Shown: piece after piece, positions 1 through 8,895 of the stretch
Layout of the letters: every line of letters starts with the position of its first letter
Position numbering within the stretch: position 1 is the stretch's first letter
Assembly (NCBI RefSeq): GCF_014127285.1
Contig: NZ_CP059901.1
Location: 1,178,001 to 1,242,000 of the forward strand
Length of the DNA stretch: 64,000 bases
Source: Mumia sp. ZJ1417
GTDB taxonomy: Bacteria; Actinomycetota; Actinomycetes; Propionibacteriales; Nocardioidaceae
Direction of reading: 5' to 3'
Notes under the pieces: generated by a model
Seen by the model: the letters and a program-made list of their open reading frames with translations, nothing else
Told to the model about the DNA's origin: nothing
Database searches by the model: none
Program-made: the position numbers and the translations under genes

Positions 1-1
1 C

Positions 2-499
2 GTCGGGTTCGGCCCGTACGCCGAGGTCATGGACATCGACCAGCTCACCGCGCTCGACGCGAAGTGGGACAAGGGCACCAACCTGCACCACGCGCTTCTG
101 CTCGCGCACCGGCACTTCCGCAAGCACCCCTCCGCGCAGCCGGTGCTGCTCATCGTCACCGACGGCGAGCCGACGTCGCACCTCGAACCCGACGGCGAGG
201 TCTTCTTCACGTATCCGCCGTCGCCTCGTACGGTCGCGCACACCGTCCGTGCCCTCGACGACGTCGGGCGGCTCGGCGCGCAGACCACGTTCTTCCGCCT
301 CGGCGAGGACCCCGGGCTCGCGCGGTTCATCGAGCAGATGGCGCGGCGCGTCGATGGACGCGTGGTCGCGCCGGAGCTGGAGGACCTCGGCGTCGCCGTC
401 GTCGACAGCTATCTCGGGTCTCGTGACAGCGGCAGTGCGTACGGCGGCGGGTCGTACGGAGGGTGGTTCGGCGGTCGCGGATTCTGGGTGGACGAGTAG
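2..499 (+). CDS. VWA-domain protein, C-terminal part (5' end outside the window)
   Basis: The frame is open from the first base of the window, so the start lies upstream; an ATG at 29 is internal to conserved sequence. The visible 165 residues are the second half of a von Willebrand factor A domain: the segments KGTNLHHALLLAHRHF and VLLIVTDGEPTSHL hold the threonine and Asp-Gly-Glu loops that complete a MIDAS metal site. The end is a Gly/Tyr/Ser-rich tail. In actinobacteria such proteins usually sit beside a MoxR/Mg-chelatase-like AAA ATPase; that partner would be outside the window (inference). The substrate cannot be read from the sequence. Confidence 0.8.
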   Translation, partial: VGFGPYAEVMDIDQLTALDAKWDKGTNLHHALLLAHRHFRKHPSAQPVLLIVTDGEPTSHLEPDGEVFFTYPPSPRTVAHTVRALDDVGRLGAQTTFFRLGEDPGLARFIEQMARRVDGRVVAPELEDLGVAVVDSYLGSRDSGSAYGGGSYGGWFGGRGFWVDE

Positions 500-525
500 G
501 CGTCTGTGCCTGAGAGACTGCCGAG

Positions 526-1080
526 ATGAGCAGCGAACGGCAGTTCCCGGACATGTGGGTCGACCCCCAGGACGACCCGCGCGACTCCGACGCGCAGTCA
601 GTCGGCGAGCGCGAGACGCTCCTCGACTACCTGCGCGTGTACCGGCTCACGCTGCGGATGAAGTGCGACGGTCTCGACGCCGAGCAGATGGCGCGCCGCT
701 CGGTGCCGCCGTCGACGATGTCGCTGCTGGGCCTCGTACGGCACATGGCCGATGTCGAGCGGACCTGGTTCCGGCAGCGGATGGCGGGTGAGGACGCGCC
801 GCGCTACTACCGGACGGCGGAGGACCGCGACGCCGACTTCAACGGTGCGGTCGCCGACGACGAGGTCGTGGCCGACGCGTGGCGCCGCTGGGAGGACGAA
901 GTGGCGTACGCGGAGGCGTTCGTCGATGGCGTCTCGGACCTCGGCACGGTCGCGCGCGACACCGAGCGTGGCGAGATCCCGCTGCGCGACGTGCTGGTGC
1001 ACATGATCGAGGAGTACGCGCGCCACGCCGGTCACGCGGATCTCCTCCGCGAGTGCATCGACGGGCGTACGGGGCAGTAG
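526..1080 (+). CDS. DinB/DUF664-like protein (mycothiol-dependent enzyme superfamily)
   Basis: The 184-residue protein fits the four-helix DinB/DUF664 family. RHMADVE near residues 66-72 and EEYARHAGHADLLRE near 161-175 supply the histidines expected to bind a divalent metal in this fold. Family members in actinobacteria act as thiol S-transferases using mycothiol, or are of unknown function; the substrate cannot be told here. It starts at an ATG 27 bases after the VWA stop and ends 5 bases before the convergent IclR gene. The family call is firm; the enzymatic role is inference. Confidence 0.8.
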   Translation: MSSERQFPDMWVDPQDDPRDSDAQSVGERETLLDYLRVYRLTLRMKCDGLDAEQMARRSVPPSTMSLLGLVRHMADVERTWFRQRMAGEDAPRYYRTAEDRDADFNGAVADDEVVADAWRRWEDEVAYAEAFVDGVSDLGTVARDTERGEIPLRDVLVHMIEEYARHAGHADLLRECIDGRTGQ

Positions 1081-1084
1081 CCCG

Positions 1085-1834
1085 TCAGCGGGCGTGCAGG
1101 CGGCGGTCGAGCGTCGCGGCGGTGCTCCGTACGGCGGTGACGACCGCGTCGGCGGAGACGTCCGCCGACGACTCCCACGTGACGGCGACGGCAGCACGGA
1201 CCGCAGGCGCGCTGAGCGCGACCGCGACGGACCGGAACCCCGGCGTCACCTCGCCGTCCTCGGTGGCATGCCCGCGGCGCCGGGTCTCGCCGAGCAGGTC
1301 ACGCAGCTGGGTCGGCGTCGCAGGGCCGACGTCCGTACGGCTGACGAACGCGGCGGCGTCCGGATAGAGGGCGCGCACCTGCGGCCGGGCGAGCGTCGAC
1401 AAGATCGCGCGCCCGGATGCGGTCAGGTGCGCCGGAAGCCGTACACCCACGTCGGTGACCAGCGACGGGCGGCCGGGGGCCCGCTCCTCGAGGACGTAGA
1501 GCACGTCCGAGCCGTGGAGGACCGCCAGGTGTGCGGACTGGCCGAGCGTGTCGACGAGGCGGGCGAGCGGGACCCGGGCGAGGCGGGCGAGCGGTTCCTG
1601 CTGCGCGAAGGCGAGCCCCACCTCCCACGCGCCGACCCCGAGCCCCCAGGTGCGGTCCTCGGGGTAGTGGACGACGAAGTCCTCCTCGGCCATCGCCGCG
1701 AGCAGGTGGTACGTGGAGGAGCGGGGCAAACCGATCTCGCTCGCGATGCGGCTCGCGGGGACCGGGACGGGCTGGCCCGACAGGAACCGCAACGCGCGCA
1801 GCGTCGCGGTCGCGGCGGGGACAGCACGGGACAT
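1085..1834 (-). CDS. IclR-family transcriptional regulator, probable hut regulator
   Basis: This 249-residue protein has an N-terminal winged helix (ASRIASEIGLPRSSTYHLL, about residues 27-45) and a C-terminal IclR effector domain (LTASGRAILSTL and the TEDGEVTPGFRSVAVAL region). The start chosen is the ATG at 1834: the open frame runs further upstream, but residues before MSRAVPA are not IclR-like and would cover the intergenic dyads. It is divergent from hutH, which lies 172 bases away, so control of histidine utilisation by this protein is a context inference. The intergenic region has two matching dyads that could be its operators. Confidence 0.88.
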   Translation of the reverse strand: MSRAVPAATATLRALRFLSGQPVPVPASRIASEIGLPRSSTYHLLAAMAEEDFVVHYPEDRTWGLGVGAWEVGLAFAQQEPLARLARVPLARLVDTLGQSAHLAVLHGSDVLYVLEERAPGRPSLVTDVGVRLPAHLTASGRAILSTLARPQVRALYPDAAAFVSRTDVGPATPTQLRDLLGETRRRGHATEDGEVTPGFRSVAVALSAPAVRAAVAVTWESSADVSADAVVTAVRSTAATLDRRLHAR

Positions 1835-1844
1835 GGGGTCAGTG

Positions 1845-1858
1845 TCTCGGATCCGAGA
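1845..1858. promoter_or_regulatory. Candidate IclR operator, copy 1 (perfect 14-bp palindrome)
   Basis: TCTCGGATCCGAGA is a perfect palindrome 11 bases upstream of the IclR start codon. With its flank it matches the second dyad at 1935-1952 (pattern TGTCTCGGATSCGAGA). Its position against the regulator gene suggests autoregulation. Binding is inferred, not shown. Confidence 0.6.
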
Positions 1859-1934
1859 TTGCCGCGCCGTTCGGCGGCGCTCTGCGCGGTCGATCGGTGT
1901 CACATGGCGGCCCCGATCTGACCGCAATGGCCGC

Positions 1935-1952
1935 TGTCTCGGATGCGAGACA
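1935..1952. promoter_or_regulatory. Candidate IclR operator, copy 2 (7-4-7 inverted repeat)
   Basis: TGTCTCG-GATG-CGAGACA is an inverted repeat with 7-base arms, 55 bases before the hutH start and 92 bases (centre to centre) from the first copy. Two near-identical dyads in one divergent promoter region is the usual arrangement for IclR-type control. Confidence 0.6.
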
Positions 1953-2006
1953 CGAGCCAGCGCGGCGCCGTAGCGGTGCGGCACGCCCGCGCCGTGGAAT
2001 GGACCC

Positions 2007-3599
2007 ATGCACACCGTCATCGTCGGCCCCGGGCCGCTCGCCCCCGAGGACGTCGTCGCCGTCGCCCGCGACGGAGCCCGCGTGGCCCTGTCCGAGGAGG
2101 CACGCTCCGCGATCAAGACCGCCCGTACGCACGTCGAGGCGTTGGCCGCCTCCGACGAGCCGGTGTACGGCGTCTCGACGGGGTTCGGCGCGCTCGCGAC
2201 ACGGCACATCCCGGCCGAGCAGCGCACGCAGCTCCAACGCAGCCTGATCCGCTCCCACGCGGCCGGCACCGGCCCGCAGGTCGAGGACGAGGTCGTACGG
2301 GCGCTCATGCTGCTGCGCCTGTCGACCATGGCCAGCGGGCACACCGGCGTGCGGCTCGAGGTCGCCGAGGCGTACGCGGCGATGCTCAACGCGGGCCTGA
2401 CGCCCGTGGTGCGCGAGTACGGCAGCCTCGGCTGCTCCGGCGACCTCGCGCCACTGTCGCACTGCGCCCTCGCGGTGATGGGGGAGGGCGAGGTCAGCGA
2501 GGACGGTGTTGTACGCCCTGCGGCCGAGGCGCTCGCCGACCACGGGCTGACCCCCGTCGTCCTTGCCGAGAAGGAAGGCCTCGCGCTCATCAACGGCACC
2601 GACGGGATGCTCGGGATGCTCGTCCTCGCGCTTCACGACGTGCGGGCCCTGCTCGACGCCGCCGACCTCGCGGCCGCGATGAGCATCGAGGGCCAGCTCG
2701 GGACGGATCAGGTGTTCTCCGCGGAGCTGATGGCCCTGCGGCCGCACCCGGGGCAGGCCACGTCGGCCGCGCACCTGCGGACGCTGCTCGCCGGCTCGGA
2801 GATCGTGGCGAGCCACCGGCACGGCGACGGGGTGGTCCAGGACGCGTACTCGCTGCGCTGCACTCCTCAGGTCCACGGCGCCGCCCGCGACACGCTCGAC
2901 CATGCGGCCCTCGTCGCGGGGCGCGAGCTCGCCTCCGCGATCGACAACCCGTCGGTCCTCGCGGACGGGCGGGTCTCGTCCCACGGGAACTTCCACGGCG
3001 CCCCGCTGGCGTACGTCCTGGACTTCCTGGCGATCGCGGTCGCCGATGTCGCCGGCATCAGCGAGCGCCGTACGGACCGGTTCCTCGACGTCTCGCGCAA
3101 CCGCGGGCTGCCGCCGTTCCTCGCCGACGACCCAGGTGTGGACTCCGGCGCGATGATCGCGCAGTACACGCAGGCCGCCCTCGTCGCGGAGCTCAAGCGC
3201 CTCGCGGTGCCGGCCAGCGTCGACTCGATCCCGTCGAGCGCGATGCAGGAGGACCACGTCTCGCTCGGCTGGTCCGCGGCCCGCAAGCTCCGCAGGGCCG
3301 TGGACGCCCTCACCCGGGTGCTCGCGATCGAGATCATGGTCGCCGCGCGCGGGATCGATCTGCGCGCGCCGCTCGCGCCGTCGCCGATCACGGGCGCGGC
3401 GATCCGTACGCTCCGCGAGCACGTCCCCGGGCCCGGCCCGGACCGCTTCCTCGCCCCCGAGATCGATTCCACGGTCACCCTCGTCCGTACCGGCACGCTC
3501 CGTCCCCGATTTGGGCAGTTCCCCACCGAATCACCAGTGCGAATCGGTGGGGAAGTGCCCGAATCGGGGACGGGACCTGAGCAGGAGGCACCACGATGA
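2007..3599 (+). CDS. hutH: Histidine ammonia-lyase
   Basis: Deaminates L-histidine to urocanate, the first step of histidine catabolism in the cytoplasm. The 530-residue protein has the family signature around [14 protein letters not shown] (residues 140-152), where an internal tripeptide cyclises into the MIO electrophile. Here the tripeptide is Cys143-Ser144-Gly145, not the textbook Ala-Ser-Gly. The motif [11 protein letters not shown] (residues 54-64) and [13 protein letters not shown] are also typical. The last 30 or so residues are encoded by a long inverted repeat (3501-3572) and look added to the normal C-terminus. The stop overlaps the hutU start (ATGA), so the two are coupled. It heads the hut operon, divergent from the IclR gene. 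Confidence 0.96.
   Translation: MHTVIVGPGPLAPEDVVAVARDGARVALSEEARSAIKTARTHVEALAASDEPVYGVSTGFGALATRHIPAEQRTQLQRSLIRSHAAGTGPQVEDEVVRALMLLRLSTMASGHTGVRLEVAEAYAAMLNAGLTPVVREYGSLGCSGDLAPLSHCALAVMGEGEVSEDGVVRPAAEALADHGLTPVVLAEKEGLALINGTDGMLGMLVLALHDVRALLDAADLAAAMSIEGQLGTDQVFSAELMALRPHPGQATSAAHLRTLLAGSEIVASHRHGDGVVQDAYSLRCTPQVHGAARDTLDHAALVAGRELASAIDNPSVLADGRVSSHGNFHGAPLAYVLDFLAIAVADVAGISERRTDRFLDVSRNRGLPPFLADDPGVDSGAMIAQYTQAALVAELKRLAVPASVDSIPSSAMQEDHVSLGWSAARKLRRAVDALTRVLAIEIMVAARGIDLRAPLAPSPITGAAIRTLREHVPGPGPDRFLAPEIDSTVTLVRTGTLRPRFGQFPTESPVRIGGEVPESGTGPEQEAPR
3501..3572. repeat. Long imperfect inverted repeat inside the 3' end of hutH
   Basis: The 32-base arms 3501-3532 and 3541-3572 pair with 3 mismatches around an 8-base loop. 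The whole element is translated as part of HutH. The word CGATTTG-N4-GTTCCCCACCGA of the left arm recurs in the element at 12291-12347, so the two appear to be members of one repeat family. The hairpin ends 23 bases before the hutU start and could affect hutH/hutU expression (inference). Confidence 0.8.
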
Positions 3600-5323
3600 G
3601 CCACGAACCCGTACGGGCGCCGCGGGGCACCCAGATCACCGCCCGCTCGTGGCAGACCGAAGCCCCGTTGCGGATGCTGATGAACAATCTGGATCCGGAG
3701 GTCGCCGAGCGCCCCGAGGACCTTGTCGTCTACGGCGGTACGGGACGCGCCGCGCGCAGCTGGGAGGCGTACGACGCGATCGTCCGCACGCTGCGCACCC
3801 TCGACGACGACGAGACCCTGCTCGTGCAGTCCGGCAAGCCGGTCGGCGTGTTCCGTACGCACGCGTGGGCGCCCCGCGTCCTCATCGCCAACTCCAACCT
3901 GGTCGGCGACTGGGCGACGTGGCCCGAGTTCCGGCGGCTCGAGGCCGAGGGGCTCACGATGTACGGCCAGATGACGGCCGGGTCGTGGATCTACATCGGC
4001 ACGCAGGGGATCCTCCAGGGCACGTACGAGACCTTCGGCGCCGTGGCGCGGAAGCTGTGGGGTCTCGACAGGCTCGACCGACGGGGTGACAGGCTCGACC
4101 GACGGGGTGACAGGCTCGACCGACCGACCCTCGCCGGCACCCTCACCCTCACGGCCGGCTGCGGCGGCATGGGCGGCGCGCAGCCGCTCGCGGTCACGAT
4201 GAACGAGGGCGTGGTCCTCGTCGTCGACGTGGACGAGACGCGGCTCGCGCGACGCGTCGAGCACGGCTACCTGGACGAGTACACCGCCGACCTCGACGAC
4301 GCCGTCGAGCGCGTCCTCGCCGCCAAGAAGGACCGCCGCCCGCTGTCGGTCGGGGTGGTCGGCAACGCGGCGACCGTGTTCCCCGAGCTGCTCGCGCGCG
4401 GCGTCGAGATCGACATCGTCACCGACCAGACGAGCGCGCACGACCCGCTGAGCTATCTCCCCGAGGGCATCGACGTCGCGGACTGGAAGGCCGAGGCGGC
4501 GCGCGACCCGGAGGGGTTCACCGCACGCGCCCGCGCGTCGATGGCCAAGCACGTCGAGGCGATGGTCGGGTTCATGGACGCCGGCGCGGAGGTGTTCGAC
4601 TACGGCAACTCGATCCGCGACGAGGCACGCCAGGGTGGGTACGCCCGCGCGTTCGCGTTCCCCGGCTTCGTCCCCGCCTACATCCGCCCGCTGTTCTGCG
4701 AGGGCAAAGGCCCGTTCCGGTGGGCGGCGCTGTCCGGTGATCCCGCCGACATCGCGGCCACCGACCGCGCGATCCTCGATCTGTTCCCCGAGGACGAGCA
4801 CCTGCGCCGCTGGATCACGCAGGCGGGGGAGAAGGTCCACTTCGAGGGGCTGCCGGCGCGCATCTGCTGGCTCGGGTACGGCGAACGGCACCGCGCCGGG
4901 CTGCGTTTCAACGAGATGGTCGCGTCGGGCGAGCTGAGCGCGCCGCTCGTCATCGGGCGCGACCACCTCGACTCCGGCTCGGTCGCGTCGCCGTACCGCG
5001 AGACCGAGGCGATGGCCGACGGCTCCGACGCGATCGCGGACTGGCCGTTGCTCAACGCGCTGCTCAACACCGCCTCCGGCGCGACGTGGGTGTCGCTCCA
5101 CCACGGCGGTGGCGTCGGGATCGGCCGCTCGCTCCACGCGGGGCAGGTGATCGTCGCCGACGGGACCCCGCTTGCCGCCGAGAAGATCGAGCGGGTCCTC
5201 ACGAACGACCCTGGGACGGGCGTGATGCGGCACGTCGACGCCGGGTACGACCGGGCGCGCGACGTCGCGCACGAGCGTGGCGTGCGCGTGCCGATGGAAG
5301 AAGCGCCGATGGAGGAGGCGTGA
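3596..5323 (+). CDS. hutU: Urocanate hydratase
   Basis: Converts urocanate to imidazolone propionate with tightly bound NAD+. The 575-residue protein shows the urocanase hallmarks: [18 protein letters not shown] (NAD-binding Gly-rich loop), [28 protein letters not shown] with Cys424, and [17 protein letters not shown]. It is longer than usual because residues about 156-176 (LDRLDRRGD repeats) come from a 21-base tandem repeat that replaces a short loop just before the NAD-binding segment. The end MEEAPMEEA carries the ribosome site of the next gene. It overlaps hutH by 4 bases and the next gene by 4 bases. Activity of the protein with the insertion cannot be judged from sequence. Confidence 0.95.
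   Translation: MSHEPVRAPRGTQITARSWQTEAPLRMLMNNLDPEVAERPEDLVVYGGTGRAARSWEAYDAIVRTLRTLDDDETLLVQSGKPVGVFRTHAWAPRVLIANSNLVGDWATWPEFRRLEAEGLTMYGQMTAGSWIYIGTQGILQGTYETFGAVARKLWGLDRLDRRGDRLDRRGDRLDRPTLAGTLTLTAGCGGMGGAQPLAVTMNEGVVLVVDVDETRLARRVEHGYLDEYTADLDDAVERVLAAKKDRRPLSVGVVGNAATVFPELLARGVEIDIVTDQTSAHDPLSYLPEGIDVADWKAEAARDPEGFTARARASMAKHVEAMVGFMDAGAEVFDYGNSIRDEARQGGYARAFAFPGFVPAYIRPLFCEGKGPFRWAALSGDPADIAATDRAILDLFPEDEHLRRWITQAGEKVHFEGLPARICWLGYGERHRAGLRFNEMVASGELSAPLVIGRDHLDSGSVASPYRETEAMADGSDAIADWPLLNALLNTASGATWVSLHHGGGVGIGRSLHAGQVIVADGTPLAAEKIERVLTNDPGTGVMRHVDAGYDRARDVAHERGVRVPMEEAPMEEA
4061..4125 (+). repeat. In-frame tandem repeat inside hutU (degenerate GACAGGCTCGACC units)
   Basis: Three units of GACAGGCTCGACCGACGG occur at 21-base spacing (starting near 4067, 4088 and 4109), in the hutU reading frame. 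The first is preceded by GGTCTC, which makes it a close variant of the GGTTTCGACAGGCTCAACC units found in hutI. The units encode GDRLDRR repeats. Confidence 0.85.
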
Positions 5324-6495
5324 AGCTTCTCGTCCCGATCGAGCGCGTCGGTCGCGATCCCCGTACGGGCGGCTATCGCCGCTTCGCGTGGAGCGACGCC
5401 GACATGGAGCTGCGCGAGTGGTTCGCCGGTGAGGCGGCCGCGCGCGGCATGGCGTACGAGGAGGACGGCAACGGCAACCAGGTGGCGTGGTGGGGGGAAG
5501 GATCCGACGCGCTGCTGCTCGGCTCGCACCTCGACTCCGTCCCGGACGGCGGCGCATACGACGGTCCGCTCGGCGTCGTCTCCGCCTTCGCGGCGCTCGA
5601 TCAGCTGCGCGCAGACGGCTTCACGCCCTCGCGTCCGATCGCGGTCGCGTGCTTCGCCGACGAGGAGGGGGCGCGCTTCGGGGTCGCGTGCGCCGGCTCG
5701 CGCCTCGCCGCCGGCACGCTCGACGCTGACCGTGCGCTCGCGCTCAAGGACCGCGACGGGCTCAGCCTCGCGGAGGTCCTGACCGCCCGCGGGCGAGACC
5801 TCCGTAGGGTCGGCCGGAGCGCGTGGCTCGGCCGCATCGGCGCGTTCGTCGAGCTGCACGTCGAGCAGGGCCGCGCGCTCGTCCACTCCGAAGACGCGGT
5901 CGGTGTCGCGACGGCGATCTGGCCGCACGGGCGGTGGCGGCTCGACTTCGAGGGACGTGCGGACCATGCCGGGACCACGCCGATGGAGGACCGGCGCGAC
6001 CCGATGCCCGCGTACGCCGCCACCGTGGTCGCGGCGACCCGGCGGGCGTACGAGGAGGGCGCGCGGGCGACGTTCGGGCGGATCACCGTCGAGCCGGGCG
6101 GTGCGAACGCCATCCCGTCGAGGGTCACCGGCTGGCTCGACGCCCGTGCGGACGACGAGGCCGCCCTAGCCCGGATGCTCGACGCGATCCTCATCGACGC
6201 ACGCGAGGCGGCCTCGGCGTCACGCGTGCGGGTCGAGGTCGCGGTCGAGTCGTCGAGCCCGGCGGTCGCGTTCGACCTCGACCTGCGTGAACGCCTCGCG
6301 CAGGTCCTCGATGCCCCGCTGCTGCCGACAGGGGCGGGTCACGACGCGGGCGTGCTCAGCGCCTTCGTACCGACGGCGATGCTGTTCGTCCGCAACCCGA
6401 CCGGCGTGTCCCACTCGCCGGAGGAGTACGCCGACGACGCGGACTGCGCCGCAGGCGTCGAGGCACTCGCACGCGTGGTGCGGGAGCTCGCATGA
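5320..6495 (+). CDS. M20-family amidohydrolase (allantoate/N-carbamoyl amino-acid hydrolase type) in the hut operon
   Basis: A 391-residue zinc peptidase-fold hydrolase. Visible signatures: [20 protein letters not shown] (the Glu-Glu pair), [18 protein letters not shown] and GVSHSPEEY, which together form the two-metal site and the dimerisation-domain substrate loop of the allantoate amidohydrolase/L-carbamoylase branch. The GTG start overlaps the hutU stop (GTGA) and has GGAGGAGG just upstream; a longer open frame upstream is only the hutU shadow. HutF makes N-formylglutamate, no HutG-type deformylase is seen here, and this gene lies in the operon between hutU and hutF. It is therefore the candidate N-formylglutamate hydrolase (inference). 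Confidence 0.9.
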   Translation: MKLLVPIERVGRDPRTGGYRRFAWSDADMELREWFAGEAAARGMAYEEDGNGNQVAWWGEGSDALLLGSHLDSVPDGGAYDGPLGVVSAFAALDQLRADGFTPSRPIAVACFADEEGARFGVACAGSRLAAGTLDADRALALKDRDGLSLAEVLTARGRDLRRVGRSAWLGRIGAFVELHVEQGRALVHSEDAVGVATAIWPHGRWRLDFEGRADHAGTTPMEDRRDPMPAYAATVVAATRRAYEEGARATFGRITVEPGGANAIPSRVTGWLDARADDEAALARMLDAILIDAREAASASRVRVEVAVESSSPAVAFDLDLRERLAQVLDAPLLPTGAGHDAGVLSAFVPTAMLFVRNPTGVSHSPEEYADDADCAAGVEALARVVRELA

Positions 6496-7631
6496 GCGGC
6501 TTCCCCGGGCTCGCCAACTGTCACAGCCACGTCTTCCACCGGGCTCTGCGCGGGCGCAGCGTCGGCGGCGACACGTTCTGGGCCTGGCGGGACCAGATGT
6601 ACGCCGTCGCGGGCGTGCTCGACCCGGACCTCCTCCACGACCTTGCCGTGGCGACGTACGCGGAGATGCGGCTCGCGGGCATCGGCGTCGTCGGCGAGTT
6701 CCACTATCTGCACCACGGCCCGGACGGTGTCCCGTACGACGACCCGAACGCCACCGGCGAGGCGCTGATCGCTGCTGCGCGCGAGGTCGGGCTGCGGATC
6801 TGCCTGCTCGACACGTGCTATCTCGCGGCGGGGTTTGGGCGGCCTGTTGAGGGGGTCCAGCGGCGCTTCTCCGACGGTGACGCCGAGGCCTGGGCGCTGC
6901 GCGTGAGCGACCTCGCCGCCCGCCACGCCGGTGCGGACGACGTCGTGGTCGGCGCCGCGATCCACTCCGTACGGGCGGTGCCGCCGGGCCAGCTCGGCAC
7001 GGTCGCCACCGCACTCCCGGAGGCGCCGCTGCACGTCCACGTCTCCGAGCAGCCGCGGGAGAACGAGGACTGCCTCGCCGCCACCGGCCATACCCCGGTC
7101 GCTTTGCTCGCCGACGCCGGCGCCTGGACGCCCCGCACGACGGCGGTTCACGCCACGCATCTCACCGAGGCCGACATCGCGACGCTCGGCGACGCGCGGG
7201 CGTACGTGTGCTTCTGCCCGACCACCGAGGCCGAGCTTGCGGACGGCGTCGGACCGTCGACCCGGTTGCGCGACGCCGGGGCGCGGCTCACGCTCGGGTC
7301 GGACAGCAACACAGTGATCGACCTGTTCGCGGAGGCGAGGGCGGTGGAGATGCACGAACGGCTGGTCAGCGGCACGCGCGGGGCGTGGAGCGCGGCGGAG
7401 CTGACGGAGGCGGCGACGCGGACGGGCTACGCCTCGCTGGGGTTCGCACCGGATCTCGCCGGCGCCGACGCGTCGACGCTGCGCGACTCCGTACGGCTCG
7501 CTGGCGCGGTCGAGCCGCTGTGGGCCGCGACGGCCGCGGACGTGGAGCCGCCCAAGGACCTGCCGTACGAGGCCGACGAGATCGCCGAGCGGATGCGCCG
7601 CGCGGTCGCCGCGATCTGGGGGCGCGTGTGA
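6492..7631 (+). CDS. hutF: Formimidoylglutamate deiminase
   Basis: Converts N-formimino-L-glutamate to N-formyl-L-glutamate and ammonia. It belongs to the amidohydrolase superfamily: [13 protein letters not shown] (residues 9-21) has the metal-binding Hx[12 protein letters not shown] is characteristic of HutF, and later metal and catalytic residues lie in [17 protein letters not shown] and LGSDSN. At 379 residues it is shorter than the usual 450 or so. It begins almost at the first barrel strand and lacks most of the N-terminal beta-sandwich part. The ATG start is well supported because it overlaps the preceding stop (ATGA). Whether the short N-terminus is normal for this lineage should be checked by alignment. 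Confidence 0.92.
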   Translation: MSGFPGLANCHSHVFHRALRGRSVGGDTFWAWRDQMYAVAGVLDPDLLHDLAVATYAEMRLAGIGVVGEFHYLHHGPDGVPYDDPNATGEALIAAAREVGLRICLLDTCYLAAGFGRPVEGVQRRFSDGDAEAWALRVSDLAARHAGADDVVVGAAIHSVRAVPPGQLGTVATALPEAPLHVHVSEQPRENEDCLAATGHTPVALLADAGAWTPRTTAVHATHLTEADIATLGDARAYVCFCPTTEAELADGVGPSTRLRDAGARLTLGSDSNTVIDLFAEARAVEMHERLVSGTRGAWSAAELTEAATRTGYASLGFAPDLAGADASTLRDSVRLAGAVEPLWAATAADVEPPKDLPYEADEIAERMRRAVAAIWGRV

Positions 7632-8869
7632 GCGGGGTTTCGACAGGCTCAACCGGCGGGGCCGAGGTTTCGACAGGCTCAACCGGCGGTGGCGGGGTTT
7701 CGACAGGCTCAACCAGCGGTGGCGGGGGTGCGCGAGCGCTGCTCCTCACCCACATCGGCGAGCTCGTCACGTGGGAGAACGAGCGCCCGCTCCGCCAGGA
7801 CGCCGCGCTCGTCCTCGCCGACGGCGTCGTCGCGTGGGTCGGGGACGCGGCCGACGCGCCCGCCGCCGACGAGGTGCTGGACGTCGCCGGCGCCGCGGTC
7901 GTCCCGGGCTTCGTCGACTCCCACAGCCACCTCGTCTTCGCCGGGGACCGCGCGGCGGAGTTCGAGGCGCGGATGGCCGGGCGCCCGTACGCCGCCGGCG
8001 GCATCCGCACCACCGTTGCCGCCACCCGCACGGCCACCGACGCCGACCTCGACGCGAACGTCCGCCGACTCGTCGCCGAGATGCAGCGCCAGGGGACCAC
8101 CACGGTCGAGATCAAGAGCGGGTACGGCCTCACCGTCGACGACGAGGCGCGCTCGCTGGCGATCGCCGCGCAGCACACCGACGAGACCACCTACCTCGGC
8201 GCCCACATCGTCCCCGACGGCACCACCCCCGAGGCCTACGTCGACCTCGTCACCGGCCCGATGCTCGACGCCTGCGCCCCGTACGCGCGCTGGGTCGACG
8301 TCTTCTGCGAGGACGGTGCGTTCGGCGCCGACGCCGCCCGCACCGTCCTCACCGCCGGACGCGACGCGGGCCTCGGCATGCGCGTCCACGCCAACCAGCT
8401 GTCGTACGGCCCGGGGGTGCAGCTGGCCTGCGAGCTCGGCGCGGCCGCGGTGGACCACTGCACCTACCTCAGCGACGCCGACATCGAGGCGCTCGCTACC
8501 TCCGACACCGTCGCGGGGCTCCTTCCCGGCGTCGAGTTCTCGACCCGCCATCCGTACCCCGACGCGCGCCGGCTCCTCGACGCCGGCGTCACCGTGTCGC
8601 TCGCGAGCGACTGCAACCCGGGCAGCAGCTACACGTCGTCGATCCCGTTCTGCCTCGCGCTCGCCGTGCGCGAGATGGGCATGACCCCGTACGAGGCCCT
8701 CGGCGCGGCGACGCTCGGCGGGGCCGCGTCCCTGCGTCGCGACGACATCGGCCACCTGCGGGTCGGGGCGCGTGCCGACCTCGCGATCCTCGACGCTCCC
8801 TCGGCGGTGCACCTGGCGTACCGGCCCGGCGTCCCGCTGGTCGCCCGCACGCTCGTCGGCGGCCGCTGA
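7628..8869 (+). CDS. hutI: Imidazolonepropionase with a repeat-derived N-terminal extension
   Basis: Hydrolyses 4-imidazolone-5-propionate to N-formimino-glutamate. The body shows amidohydrolase motifs: [12 protein letters not shown] (metal HxH), [23 protein letters not shown] and [14 protein letters not shown]. The GTG start overlaps the hutF stop (GTGA). The first 34 residues are VSTGSTGG-type repeats encoded by three 30-base units, and normal HutI sequence begins only at [13 protein letters not shown]. No in-frame start follows the repeats before the conserved part, so the repeats are probably translated. Total length 413. It is the last gene of the hut operon. Confidence 0.93.
   Translation: MSGVSTGSTGGAEVSTGSTGGGGVSTGSTSGGGGARALLLTHIGELVTWENERPLRQDAALVLADGVVAWVGDAADAPAADEVLDVAGAAVVPGFVDSHSHLVFAGDRAAEFEARMAGRPYAAGGIRTTVAATRTATDADLDANVRRLVAEMQRQGTTTVEIKSGYGLTVDDEARSLAIAAQHTDETTYLGAHIVPDGTTPEAYVDLVTGPMLDACAPYARWVDVFCEDGAFGADAARTVLTAGRDAGLGMRVHANQLSYGPGVQLACELGAAAVDHCTYLSDADIEALATSDTVAGLLPGVEFSTRHPYPDARRLLDAGVTVSLASDCNPGSSYTSSIPFCLALAVREMGMTPYEALGAATLGGAASLRRDDIGHLRVGARADLAILDAPSAVHLAYRPGVPLVARTLVGGR
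7636..7719 (+). repeat. Three GGTTTCGACAGGCTCAACC repeat units at 30-bp spacing, in frame in hutI
   Basis: Units at 7636-7659, 7666-7689 and 7696-7719 read GGTTTCGACAGGCTCAACCRGCGG with almost no divergence and exact 30-base phasing, so the hutI frame stays open. I recognise this word (reverse complement GGTTGAGCCTGTCGAAACC) as a dispersed repeat of many actinobacterial genomes; that is from memory, not from a search. The unit spacing of exactly 10 codons argues for selection for an open frame. Confidence 0.88.
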
Positions 8870-8895
8870 CCCGGGTCGGCCAGGCGTCCGGTCCC

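Noticed and set aside
2867-5557. 896-codon minus-strand frame antisense to hutH and hutU
   Set aside because: Shadow of the hut genes; the [12 protein letters not shown] segment in it is only the antisense reading of the hutU repeat.
7636-7719. CRISPR array suggested by regular 30-base spacing of repeats
   Set aside because: Only three units, separators of about 6 bases and not unique spacers, inside a reading frame, and no cas genes.
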